From positions 4,004,001 to 4,068,000 of the forward strand of contig OX359202.1 in NCBI GenBank assembly GCA_947172415.1: DNA of 64,000 nucleotides, in the 5' to 3' direction. The position numbers and the translations under genes are program-made. The notes beneath the pieces are model-generated. The model ran no database searches. It saw only the letters and a program-made list of their open reading frames with translations, and had not been told where the DNA came from. Positions within the stretch are counted from its first letter, which is position 1, and each line of letters starts with the position of its first letter. Source of the stretch: Chondrosia reniformis. Its lineage: Eukaryota; Porifera; Demospongiae; Chondrillida; Chondrillidae. Positions 27,001 to 36,800 of the stretch are shown here, one piece after another.

Positions 27001-28205
27001 ACCCCCAGTAATACTTTTACATATGTATGTATGTATTTGTATATCTGTACTTCTGTATATGTAGATTTGAGACTGGCTATCTGACCTTAAAATTGTGGCT
27101 TGCTGAAGCTAAGAACAAGGAATGGTATGTTTGGGTATTTCAGGAGACCTAGTTTACTAATTAATTGCTTAAAATTCCATGTTAATTTCAAGGGAAGTCC
27201 CATTGGATAAGCTGTGGCAGCATGTAGTTGTGGTAGCTTGTCAGAACTCAGGAACAAAGCGATTGGACATGATAGGATTATTGCTCAAGATACTAGAACT
27301 ATATCAAGATCAAGTTACTCAAGAGCCAGTGAGCCTGCCCAAAATGGACTTAGGGCTCTTGAAGCCTTTGTGGAAACTCTACTGTACTGTACTTTGTGAT
27401 ATTGGTTAGCCATAACATTAGTTAGAATTATATGTGTCATTTCATGTTTTTAATCTATTTCAAGCAGAAGAGAAAGACAAAAAATATGAACTGATGCCTG
27501 ATATTGTTCGTGCACTCTCGGAATTATTTCTAATGGTGGAGTGTTTGAGTAAAGTATGTTCTTAAGATCTGGATCAAGAATGCCAGTATTGTGTACCTCT
27601 CTCCTTCTCTATATATGCAGGAACTGGGATTGGGTGTAGACTTGGTAACTGAGCTGTGGGCAGAAGACACGTTTATGGAGCTGTTTAAGCAGGTTACCTT
27701 AAAGAGTAGTCTTGGTTTATTTTAAGTTCCTAATAATTTCCTGTCTACAGCACTGTCTCACATCCTCTCACTTTGGTAAATGATATATATTCTGTCCGTA
27801 CAGGGAGTTAATAATGTGGCGTACTTGTCGTTAGGACTGGGTGTTGACACTAAAGTCTCCACTGCCTTCTTAAAGGCTAAGGTATAAATTGTACCATGCA
27901 GAATGATCTTGATTCCTAATATATGCACATTTATGGCCTTTTTAGAAAAATTACATCCCAGGCAAGGTTGAGCAACAAGATCTAGATACAGTAGTCTGCC
28001 TAAGTTTCCCAGCTGAACAAGTAGAATCAGATAATGAGTCGTAAGTAGAATACTATCAAGTTAAGAAGTGATGTTTACATTGCTTTTCATACAAAAAATA
28101 AATAGGTCAAGTAGTTCATCAGAAGATAGCAACAGTGCTAGCTCCACCACCACCTCTCCAGACTTCACTGATGAAGATGATGTTCTGGACTTCTTCGACA
28201 ATTAA
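1..28205 (+). CDS. ZZEF1: ZZEF1-like giant protein (5' end outside window), 29 exons
   Basis: Exons read from GT/AG sites with consistent phase: 1-2820, 3855-4876, 5993-6149, 6682-6942, 7621-7761, 7944-8045, 11038-11320, 15064-15133, 16066-16305, 17484-17663, 17981-18142, 18250-18360, 18532-18684, 19053-19153, 19416-19472, 19944-20039, 20200-20278, 20362-20460, 20528-20710, 20805-20933, 21013-21065, 21141-21329, 27065-27124, 27193-27404, 27465-27553, 27621-27692, 27804-27881, 27946-28040, 28106-28205. They join into one frame of about 2463 residues. Two adjacent ZZ zinc fingers lie in exons 3 and 4 (CDGCKTK...LCDTCF and CNKCLLR...DLCLGCF). A UBA-like segment (MLDAFNCTPSVLRAAYDI) is in exon 14, beta-rich CUB-like blocks are in exons 1 and 21-22, and the tail is Ser/Asp-rich ending DDVLDFFDN. 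Tandem ZZ fingers in a protein this long point to ZZEF1 (human about 2960 aa); the EF-hand N-terminus would lie upstream. ZZ domains of this family bind histone H3 tails. The exon 8 acceptor and some short exons are less certain. Confidence 0.8.
2821..3854. other. ZZEF1 intron 1
   Basis: AT-rich intron opening with GTAAGT and closing with a TTTTTAG acceptor. It contains the TA-flanked MITE at 3411-3770 and otherwise nothing I recognise. Confidence 0.7.
3411..3770. mobile_element. pogo/Tigger-like MITE, 360 bp
   Basis: Terminal inverted repeats CACTCAATCCTCCCTTATCC (left) and its reverse complement ending GGATTGAGTG (right) match over more than 20 bp. The element is flanked on both sides by TA, the target duplication of Tc1/mariner-pogo elements. 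There is no transposase frame, so it is non-autonomous. A degraded relative of one end lies near 22190-22260. Confidence 0.8.
4877..5992. other. ZZEF1 intron 2
   Basis: Contains a short hairpin (arms 5219-5233 and 5246-5260, 15 bp) and the TA-flanked MITE at 5477-5677. The remaining sequence is AT-rich without recognisable coding capacity. Confidence 0.6.
5477..5677. mobile_element. 201-bp MITE with CYGTATATCGGGA ends
   Basis: Left end CCGTATATCGGGA and right end TCCCGATATACAG are inverted copies with one difference, flanked by TA on each side. Similarity continues inward (GAATTGAATTTGTG against GATATGAATGTGAG). The interior has several CAATCTTTT/TTTTGAC-like subrepeats and no open frame. 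Confidence 0.7.
8560..9663 (-). pseudogene. pogo/Tigger-like transposase relic
   Basis: Read on the minus strand from a terminal repeat at 9640-9663 (CAGTGTCACCTCGATAATCT on the minus strand). An N-terminal start MATRKRTEIMIERKKEKYDY sits near 9438. Further on is a CENP-B-type helix-turn-helix block (WFMQAREKGVPGNDPLL, about 8900), then LPGILVGYSTEDINNCDETGL near 8650, the hallmark around the first catalytic Asp of DDE_1 transposases. Frame changes and stops separate the blocks, and the C-terminal half and the second terminal repeat are not visible, so this is a truncated dead copy. Confidence 0.7.
9745..9782. repeat. Perfect 16-bp-arm hairpin
   Basis: AACTATAATAAGAGGC at 9745-9760 is followed by the six-base loop CAAAGT and the exact reverse complement at 9767-9782. 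It lies just beyond the right end of the pogo relic, inside a ZZEF1 intron. Confidence 0.8.
10029..10457 (-). CDS. Acidic 11-residue-repeat ORF (hypothetical)
   Basis: An uninterrupted 142-codon frame with an ATG at 10457, antisense inside a ZZEF1 intron. The central part holds five tandem units of about 11 residues on the pattern SDxEEDYIxVV (for example SDNEEDYINVV, SDDEEDYILVV), encoded by a 33-bp DNA repeat at about 10125-10275. The product would be strongly acidic. I recognise no family, signal peptide or membrane segment. A tandem DNA repeat can hold a frame open by chance, so it may be non-coding. The keeping of acidic-aromatic residues in all units is the only argument for a real protein. 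Confidence 0.3.
   Translation of the reverse strand: MSMDTHQGIEEIFKHEGFLLRCSNKDSELSLDLISDHTPSVYQRNNSAKNQMDYTQSTDATSDNEEDYINVVSDHEEDYMHVISDDEDDYIYIISDDEEDYILVVSDNEDDVTNLTKEMEEPDSTTSNDNKSKLARNHNVHI
11833..12300 (-). pseudogene. Retrotransposon protease-like fragment
   Basis: On the minus strand near 11900-11990 a frame reads AINQLSIPFLADTGSTFTTV, the aspartic protease signature (hydrophobic-hydrophobic-D-T-G-S/T) of LTR-type retroelements, followed at once by a stop. Upstream sequence is open only in pieces. No reverse transcriptase or LTRs were recognised, so this is a small broken fragment and the family is unassigned. Confidence 0.4.
12500..13440 (-). pseudogene. Merlin (IS1016/ISXO2-like) transposase relic, copy 1
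   Basis: Minus-strand blocks in Merlin order: a zinc-ribbon-like RSDISDG..WGCPTC (about 13300), GGPNKIVQVDESLFRLKP with the DES catalytic motif (about 13030), WVFGMVDTSTSPSLGYMEIV (about 12940), and a C-terminal block VKRKLKRMKG...LPSYLDEYMWQD (about 12700). Frameshifts separate the blocks. The same family appears at 42791-43260 and 54480-54890. Confidence 0.75.
13571..13697. repeat. Degenerate TGGTCTCCAA tandem repeat
   Basis: About a dozen imperfect copies of a 10-11-base motif of the type ATGGTCTCCA / ATGTTCTCCA / TGGTATCCAA follow one another. The units vary in length and sequence, as in an old, decaying tandem array. Confidence 0.7.
13945..14266 (-). pseudogene. pogo/Tigger-type transposase N-terminal fragment
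   Basis: The minus strand from 14266 reads MASKKKAILIKEKLEIIDSI, the usual start of CENP-B-type helix-turn-helix transposases. After a frame change come WRNKDTLKRLF and then ...ALLMWFKKTRN near 14030. Only the DNA-binding part is present and the catalytic domain is missing. A CAGTCAAACTCTGATAGTAA motif at about 13722 could be one terminal repeat. Confidence 0.55.
15134..16065. other. ZZEF1 intron 8
   Basis: An AT-rich 930-bp intron. Nothing was recognised beyond normal splice signals (GTAAGT, TTCTGCAG). Confidence 0.5.
16592..17085. mobile_element. pogo/Tigger-like MITE, 494 bp
   Basis: Left end CAGTGAAACCTCTCAATAAT and the inverted right end (minus-strand CAGTAAAACCTCCATTAACG) match over about 24 bp with scattered differences. 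The left flank is TA and the right flank is TG, probably a mutated TA. Both subterminal regions contain repeated GTCCGYTATYCGG-like motifs, possible transposase-binding sites. There is no transposase frame. It lies in ZZEF1 intron 9. Confidence 0.75.
18810..18992. mobile_element. 183-bp TA-flanked MITE
   Basis: CTGTAAAACCCTTAATATTA at the left is inverted at the right end (CGTTAATATTAATGGTTTTACAG) with few differences, and TA flanks both ends. Its ends resemble those of the 16592-17085 element (TGTAAAACC), suggesting a related pogo-type family. Confidence 0.75.
19500..19790 (-). pseudogene. Penelope-like GIY-YIG fragment
   Basis: The minus strand near 19770 reads WSCECGQVYIEETGD, matching the C-x-C-G-x-VYIG-E-T-G start of the GIY-YIG endonuclease found at the C-terminus of Penelope-like retroelements. 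Downstream sequence is frame-broken. It lies in ZZEF1 intron 15. Confidence 0.5.
21600..22440. repeat. Hairpin-ended repeat, copy 1, with internal direct repeats
   Basis: TGCAACACTGGCCATTCCTA at about 21610 recurs at about 22381 and, with changes, at about 21971. A perfect 21-bp inverted repeat (arms 22077-22097 and 22135-22155, 37-nt loop) lies inside. Bases 22059-22125 align closely with 63008-63070, so this is a dispersed family; the class is unknown. Confidence 0.6.
22800..23464 (-). pseudogene. Non-LTR retrotransposon 3' tail
   Basis: The minus strand reads FYQTHILPILDLCDVVWKGT at about 23200, the conserved C-terminal segment after the reverse transcriptase of jockey/RTE-like LINEs (pattern YxxxIxPxLDYCxxVW). 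It is followed on the same strand by YSTRNYSFSDLIIPNT and WPDYGIASQSISRN near 22990-22900, typical of the downstream 'Y-x-L-R-N ... G-x-x-x-W-N-x-L' region. The catalytic part of the RT is missing, as in a 5'-truncated LINE copy. Confidence 0.65.
23731..24122. mobile_element. MITE with GC-rich palindromic ends
   Basis: Left end TGGGGCGCTAGGCGCCCCTA and right end TAGGGCGCCTGCGGCGCCCC are imperfect inverted copies and each is itself nearly palindromic. An AAGTATTTCGAGTT...AAAACTC motif just outside the left end recurs inverted at about 9915-9955, where a second degraded copy may sit. No coding frame is present. Confidence 0.5.
24231..25268 (-). CDS. Intronless seven-transmembrane receptor
   Basis: A single 345-codon frame lies antisense inside a ZZEF1 intron. 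There are seven hydrophobic segments at about residues 29-53, 60-90, 98-127, 140-163, 188-218, 233-262 and 275-297. The short extracellular N-terminus has N-glycosylation sequons (NKT, NVS), and the cytoplasmic tail is Cys/Lys-rich (RCMPCNWPC) with a Ser/Thr-rich end. A YPTPLLIMLYF segment in helix 7 occupies the place of the rhodopsin-family NPxxY motif, and no DRY box is evident. Ligand and subfamily are unknown. Single-exon, lineage-expanded GPCRs are common in sponges and other early animals. The first Met could also be residue 11. Confidence 0.75.
   Translation of the reverse strand: MELSISVLRNMEQCNKTNVSCLPITTLVCSWINIVVLITPALAINIIALIVTIFEFQISRPIRISLINILVGCLIVGLSGATKYLSSLLIGYIGLETSDLFCRFFSWFYLMGQASRLSFMTMLAIVVNILVRYGEVAKGRKALVILLVTVAVVWLVVASYSLVPFSSQIIKVDYIEDIMCSPRLQQTLPGYISAAIYFIAFGLLSYILTIAIAISGVLFVKRNTVSDDSGPKKALTNFTFFLLIGNTIGLIGQTIPLIIGSLKLDKDLRSEIIAQYTQSVFTYLSIYPTPLLIMLYFKPLRMKILRCMPCNWPCFQHEKQPDKKLHTVTSKYGSFRQNTTNTSEL
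25713..25831 (+). rRNA. 5S rRNA gene or 5S-derived copy
   Basis: A 119-base stretch lines up end to end with eukaryotic 5S rRNA: start GTCTACTGCCATACCA, middle CTCGTCTGATC, internal promoter C box GGATGGGTGACCGCCTAGG, end AATACCCAGTGCTGTAGGCC. An immediate T-run (from 25832) fits an RNA polymerase III terminator. The 5' GTCTAC and 3' GTAGGC ends can pair. Changes from the canonical sequence (for example in the A-box region AGTCAAGCGGT) mean it may be a variant or pseudogene. It lies alone inside a ZZEF1 intron. Confidence 0.75.
26165..26473 (-). other. Unrecognised 102-codon minus-strand ORF
   Basis: An open frame with an ATG at 26473, a mostly hydrophilic product and one hydrophobic stretch (NPLLLLLG). 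It overlaps a 12-bp-arm hairpin (ATCTTTCTGCCT and AGGCAGAAAGAT). There is no family resemblance and it may be chance. Confidence 0.15.
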
Positions 28206-28351
28206 CGTGCATTGAATTTATTATAAATAGCAACTGAATTCTGTAATCATTTAGACCTTTTTTGCTTACAATTAAATCTAAATATTTGCACAAGAAAGTT
28301 GATTAGAGCAATATCATAATGTTAGAAGTTACATAACCAATAATTATATTG

Positions 28352-30908
<2,557 letters not shown>

Positions 30909-30980
30909 CTACTCGCAGAAATACCACCAAACGCTTTACTTACAATAGTACGCTAACTACAGATTAATCCAGTGTTCGAC

Positions 30981-31042
30981 CTTATATCGCGCTGGAAGTA
31001 TTCGCGAACGTTCCTCCACGTGGCGTTTCGAATGTTCTGGAA
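30981..31042 (-). promoter_or_regulatory. HSP90 promoter: TATA box and two heat-shock elements
   Basis: On the minus strand the order is: HSE 31030-31042 (GAA-TG-TTC-TG-GAA, three perfect alternating units), HSE 30995-31013 (GAA, TTC, GAA, TTC with one 3-base spacing), then GATATAAGG (TATA box, about 30981-30989), about 85 bp before the ATG. This is the layout of an HSF1-driven promoter. WDR20 starts on the other side at 31163 and may share the region. Confidence 0.85.
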
Positions 31043-31162
31043 TGACCTTATGCGCAGCCTAAAGGGCTACATGGATGGGTCAAAAAATCACCAGGTCATG
31101 GGCCAGGGGCTAAGCGGAAGTAGTTAACTGCAGTCTAATAGCCCGGAAGTACTAAAGTGAAA

Positions 31163-33750
31163 ATGGCTTACAAAGAAGTCTACAACAGGACAGGGCAATC
31201 AAATTCAGTAACTAAATCACAAGAAAGAAAAACCATTAAATTCACCACTAGAGAGGGTGAATATGTGAATGTGGCCGATCAAACGTACAGCAGACCGAAT
31301 AAAAGTCCGTTTTATTATCGTTACAGCATACCTGTACGCCTGTCTTTGGGGTTGGATGACTTTATTCTGTACAACATTGGAGCGGATTTGTTCTGTCATA
31401 GCCGCGTTAAATTGGGACAGGTAAGGTTTACTTGTATGTTGGCAGTATTGACGTGTGTTGACACCTACCCTAAGAAAGAGAAACTTAAATAATATGTATC
31501 TCTGTAAACAGTGTCATGTATAGATAATAGGTTTTCAAAAGGGTTTCATAATTTTGGAGATATCTATCAACGGAAATACGAAACAGTTTAAAAATAAATT
31601 GCTATAAAAGTGTCTTTTATTCCATTGCATAATTGACCACTAAAGCAATAGCAGGAATAATTCTTTCTTCATTTATACAAAGTCTTATAATCGTAGTTTG
31701 CCAATGTAACAGTTGGCGAGTTTTACCATCATTTGACTTCTTAGATGGTGCCCTTGCAATTGTTTGTGGAAAGATGTAATGAAAAGAGTCAGCTTCATAT
31801 TAACTTTCTGTCAAATACCTATGTTAGAAATGGTATTCTTTACAATGTACTGTACAATAAGGCCTACCTATTTATCCAGACCCATGCTACATTTTTATAT
31901 GGACACCTCTTGAAAGGCTTTCAAGTGTTGTTTGTTTTCAAAATTTACACTTCACTATTCTACTTTTACCTTACAGAAAGTCAATGTCAACCAGCCAGTT
32001 GATAAATATTCAAATAAAAATGGTCATTATCCCATTTGTCATGATGTGAATGAGATTATGGTGTCACAGAACGTACTGCCGGTTGTAGTTGGCTATGAAA
32101 ATGGTATGCTAGTTTGTTACAATCCACTCAAGAGCAAGCCCTTTGCAACAGTGAACCACAGTGTAAGTTAAACTCATGCATGTACATATGTATATATAAA
32201 TGAAACATTCAGTATACAACATTGTGTTCTGTTAATGTAAACATTTCCTCTTAAATGCTCACCTAATGAGAATCCTCTAGCCAGTCCGAAGGCTATTAAA
32301 GTTCTTTTTGAATATGCACGTTTAATGATGCTCATTTTAAAATTGCTTGTTTTATATGTAGAATGTTATTGATGGCACAGCAGCTCTGGATGTCAAGTGG
32401 CAGCCAGGAGAGAAGTATGTCTTTGTTTCTGCACATCGAAGTGGAAATCTTTATTTCTGGAATATTGAGAATAACACAAGTGCTACTCTGCCGCCTTCTT
32501 CAGTCTCCTCAGTAGACATAGAAGATGCAAAGATCAAGCTTGGTGTCAAGAACCATCTCAGACAAAAGTGGCAAGTTGGTCATGGATCAATTAATGCAAT
32601 AGATTTCTCTTCAGATGGAAATTATTTAGCCTTGGCTTGCCAGGATGGCTTCATGCGTGTATATAATGCAGTAAAACACGAGTTTCATGGTAAAATTCGT
32701 AGCTATTTTGGGAGCTTTCTTTGTGTTTGCTGGAGTGTAGATAGGAAGTACATTGCTGCAGGAGGAGAGGATGATTTAGTTACAGTTTATTCTGTTGATG
32801 ATAACTGTGTTGTGACTCGCTGTGAGGGACATGGATCATGGGTGAATGCTGTTTCCTTTGACCAGGAGCTGTGTCCCAAACGCTCCTCAGGAAGTAGTCA
32901 TGCATCACACTCTAGGAAACAATCCAATAAGCTGCAAGATATGGATAATGCTAAGAAATTAAGTTCAACCAGCCTAGTTAGTGATCTTGTACATGGTCCC
33001 ATATATCGATTAGTGTCCGTAGGACAAGATGGCTGCCTTGCTCTTTGGGATCTTACTGCTGATTCCCTAAAAATTAGAAGGCCTTATTCCCGTTCTCGAC
33101 TGCAACGCAGCCATGGAACACAAAGTGAATCATCAGATGTCAGTTCTGTTATGGCAATTAGTGGAAGAGGTTATAATAGTGCCACACAGGAGAAGGATTC
33201 TGATACACTGTTGTCTAAGCCAGAGTCCCAAGGTAGTACACAAATAAAGGAAGACAATTGTTTCGAACTTCGAGACCTTGGTAAAGAAGATACTGGAATC
33301 ACCAACACTGTAAGTCAGTCTTCACAGAAGGAAAACAGTCAAATATGCCAGAATTCTACCAGTGATTTTCCTGAAAATTCAAAAGATGCAAAATCCCTAC
33401 AATGTACAGCTACCAAAGCAAAGAGGACCAGTTCCTATACTGAAAAAGAAGACTTGGGGAAAGATCGTAAGCCTTTCAAAAAGTTTGTTAAAAAAATGAG
33501 GAAAGTCTCTCTTAAACACCAAGTTTCAACTGGACCCCCTTATCTAGGAGAAACATGGCAGAGTGGTGATACTGCTCCCAGTATGCATGAGATTAACCTG
33601 ATACAACCCCTTGTTTTATATGAAGCAAGTACAGAAAGACTAACAGATCTCAAGCTAACAACAAATGCCATTATCGTAGCTTCTCAGCATGGCTTTGTCC
33701 AGGTCTGGTCAAGGCCTTGTAATGAAGACTCCAATTTAAAACGTATATAG
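31163..33750 (+). CDS. WDR20: WDR20/DMWD-like WD40 protein, 3 exons, 610 aa
   Basis: Exons 31163-31420, 31977-32162 and 32362-33750 join in phase 0 throughout. The N-terminal motif TIKFTTREGEYVN...YSRPN matches the FTTREG...YSRPN start of vertebrate WDR20 and DMWD. WD40 blades are visible: VKWQPGEKYVFVSAHRSGNL, IDFSSDGNYLALACQDGFMR, CWSVDRKYIAAGGEDDLVTV, GHGSWVNAVSFD, YRLVSVGQDGCLALWDLT, and a closing blade NAIIVASQHGFVQVW. A long Ser/Lys-rich low-complexity insert (about residues 335-555) separates the last blades, as in the family. WDR20 family proteins bind and activate the deubiquitinases USP12/USP46. Length suits the family (human WDR20 about 570 aa). The start ATG is the first after the HSP90/WDR20 divergent region. 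Confidence 0.92.
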
Positions 33751-33870
33751 ACAATCTGAAAACCATTAGGGTTAACTTTAATTTTGTAAATGTACAGTAC
33801 CAATAATAATTTATGGTCTAAGAGTTGTCTTGATAAAATCTAAACTCTTCGACTGCCTTTTCATCAGCTA
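33751..33870. other. WDR20/MTHFS tail-to-tail gap
   Basis: Only 120 bp separate the two stop codons, so both 3' UTRs must sit in, or overlap across, this gap. AATAAT (about 33801) is the nearest polyadenylation-like motif for WDR20. Confidence 0.6.
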
Positions 33871-36800
33871 CTATAGATCTGGATAGATAACTTTATCCAT
33901 CTTGTAATCCAATTCAGATGTGGGGATATCTTCTAACATTTGACAGGCGTAAGCTATAGCTATATATAACATGAAATATAAAACAAATTACATACATCCA
34001 TATGAAGAGAAAGTAATTTTTGACCACACTATATAGTTGACCTTATTAGCTGCAAATGCTGCAAATGGCTGAAAGGTTTAGGGCCAAGACTTAATGCAAA
34101 CATTAGTTAAGGTATAAGTGGTGATATAAATAGTTATATACCCAGCAAGGGTTATTTCCATTAAGGGAAGGGCTATAAACTGCATGTGCCACTGAACCGA
34201 CTGCCTACTATACACCTTAATATTGTACATAGGGTAAGTGAGCAAGGCAATAAAATTTGAAGACCTATCATAGTGACCCTGCTGGTAGTGGGGATTATAT
34301 AGGGGATGTTGGTATCTTACCTATTGTATAAGGACTAAGGCCTGCATCCCTCACTTTAGCCAAGTAAGTATCATAATAGCCTTTACCTCGTCCCAACCTT
34401 TTCCCATCCTGTGAATACATGTATAATGAATTGAAATAGAAGTACAACAGTATATTTTCTATTGCTACACAAATCTGTAGATTATTTTAATATGGTACAG
34501 TGAATTGAATTGAAAATCATTATAAAGGCATTATATTTTTGACAGATCCTTCAGCATGATGTCCAACAAAGAATTTGGCCTAAGAGACTTCACATCCGGC
34601 TATATACGTATGCTCAAATAGTTAAATACTGTATACGTGTTTGGGATAAACTATGTATTAGTTATATGTATAAAATCCATATACAACAAAGTGCCGTGGT
34701 ATGAGTGATATACACTCCATAGCTTCTTATCGTTATTTTGGCAGGACTTTCAGGATGGTTCATCTATATAGCTAGCGTCTGGTTAGTTTTGTTTAAATGC
34801 TGACGACTTCATGGAATGCTCTTGCCCTGACTAATCCAACTGTCATAAATGTAAGGAGAATTGTCCACTCCCCAAGAAGAAACGTCTTAGTTTACCATAT
34901 TTGGGCAGGGATATAACAGGATTTAAGAAGCTGATGCAGTATATAGCTTCTTAAATCCTGTTATATCCCGGTTACGAAATTTAAACACAGGCGGTTGCCC
35001 CGGCAACGGAGTATATAAGGGAGTTACTGACACTGAGCCTGCATGTGCAAAGGCTAAAATGATAAGTAAATCACTCAACATATTATGCCAAACCATGCAG
35101 CCAAGTAACTCCAGAGTCCTCTGCTAGTTGGTACCTATATGTCTCCAGTGATTATTTACTTATCAATCTTGGGATAATCAAACCAGGTCTTCATCAGCAA
35201 TAATGAACTGATGAAGCAGATTACAAAACTAGTTCATGTAGGTAGTGTGAATGGACATGCAATGCAAAAATAAAGGATAATAGGCTTTGCCTATCACATA
35301 CCTTAGTAAATGCTAAACCAGGTGCCAGTATGAGATCAAGTTGCCCAATAGATAAAGCATTTTCTCTTTCATCAGATTCTACATTGACCAAATGTATACA
35401 AATTGTCAAAATATGACTATAGAATAATACACCATGCAACCACAGGTATAGGCTGGAATTAGTCTACCACCCCTTGAAGAAACAATCAGGAATGATTTAT
35501 TACTGCCCTCACTGGGAAAATGGCAATCTCTGATTAGGAGGGAGATTTCCTAGCTCTGCCATGCCACCTTTGTGGACTGGCTACAAATCTCTGATTAGGA
35601 GGGAGATTTCCTAGCTCTGCCATGCCACCTTGGTGGACTGGCTACAAATCCTACCAAAACTAACTCCACTCAATATCTCTCTGGACATTACCAGACTTCA
35701 AATTCTATATCTTCCTTGGTCTACATTGATTTACAACATTATTACAACAACACTTTTGCTAATCCGTCACCTCTACTATATACCATTTTATGCCCAGCGT
35801 TAAGGAAATCAAGGCTGAATGATGGTACTAATTTCTTTATATGTATTTAAGTATAGAGAGAGATACATGTACACACTTTCAGAAGGGACTAGCTACTAGT
35901 TGACAGTTGAACAGTTGAATTTTGTGAGTGTTCACACAACTCTGGCACAAACCATACAATATGGTACAAGGCAGATAATTAGTATCTCTTGGATACATAC
36001 CCATTTACCTGCAGGTTGGCTAATATTCCATTTGGTCTTGGGAAGGCTAGAATAGTCCTCCATTGAATGCAATCGCAACATATCCATATTAGAGCCAACA
36101 TAACGAGGAATATAGCACTTCCTACAGTGAAAATTCTTTCATTTTCAATGAATAGATATAGTGCATGTGGATGGAAGTGTCATATTGGACTATACAAGTA
36201 ATACAGGTGCCAATGTTACCAGCAATGGTATTACTCTTACTTTCCACTTTTAAATACATCCTACAAAGAGAAAATGTCTTCCTTACTCACTAACATATAC
36301 GTAGCAATTTTATATATATAAATACTATTTTCTTAGGAAATGACTAGATGAAACTAAGGATGAGTGTACCATAGTAACACTAAAAGCAACACTTCTTCCG
36401 TATCAGTTGTACATGCTAAGGTAACAAGTAGCCAGTCCCTACGGTAACAAGTAGCCAGTCCCTACGGTAACAAGTAGCCAGTCCCTACGTTAACAAGTAG
36501 CCAGTCCCTACGGTAACTAGTAGCCAGTCCCTACGGTAACAAGTAGCCAGTCCCTACGGCAACAAGTAGCCAGTCCCTACGGCAACAAGTAGCCAGTCCC
36601 TACGGTAACAAGTATCCAGTCCCTACGGTAACAAGTAGCCAGTCCCTACGGTAACAAGTAGCCAGTCCCTAAGGTAACTAGTAGCTAGTCCCTACGGTAA
36701 CAAGTAGCTAGTCCCTAAGGTAACTAGTAGCCAGTCCCTAAGGTAACTAGTAGCTAGTCCCTACGGTAACAAGTAGCTAGTCCCTAAGGTAACAAGTATC

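Larger units (their letters stand above)
21330..27064. other. ZZEF1 intron 22 (5.7 kb)
   Basis: The largest ZZEF1 intron in the window. It holds hairpin-ended repeats (21590-22560), a LINE tail (22800-23464), a palindromic-ended MITE (about 23731-24122), an intronless GPCR (24231-25268), a 5S rRNA-like gene (25713-25831), an unrecognised 102-codon minus ORF (26165-26473) and a C13 homopolymer (26988-27000). The rest shows nothing I can name. Confidence 0.6.

Noticed and set aside
26988..27005. C-run as a regulatory G-quadruplex
   Set aside because: A single homopolymer of 13 C plus 5 C does not give four separated tracts; most likely slippage.
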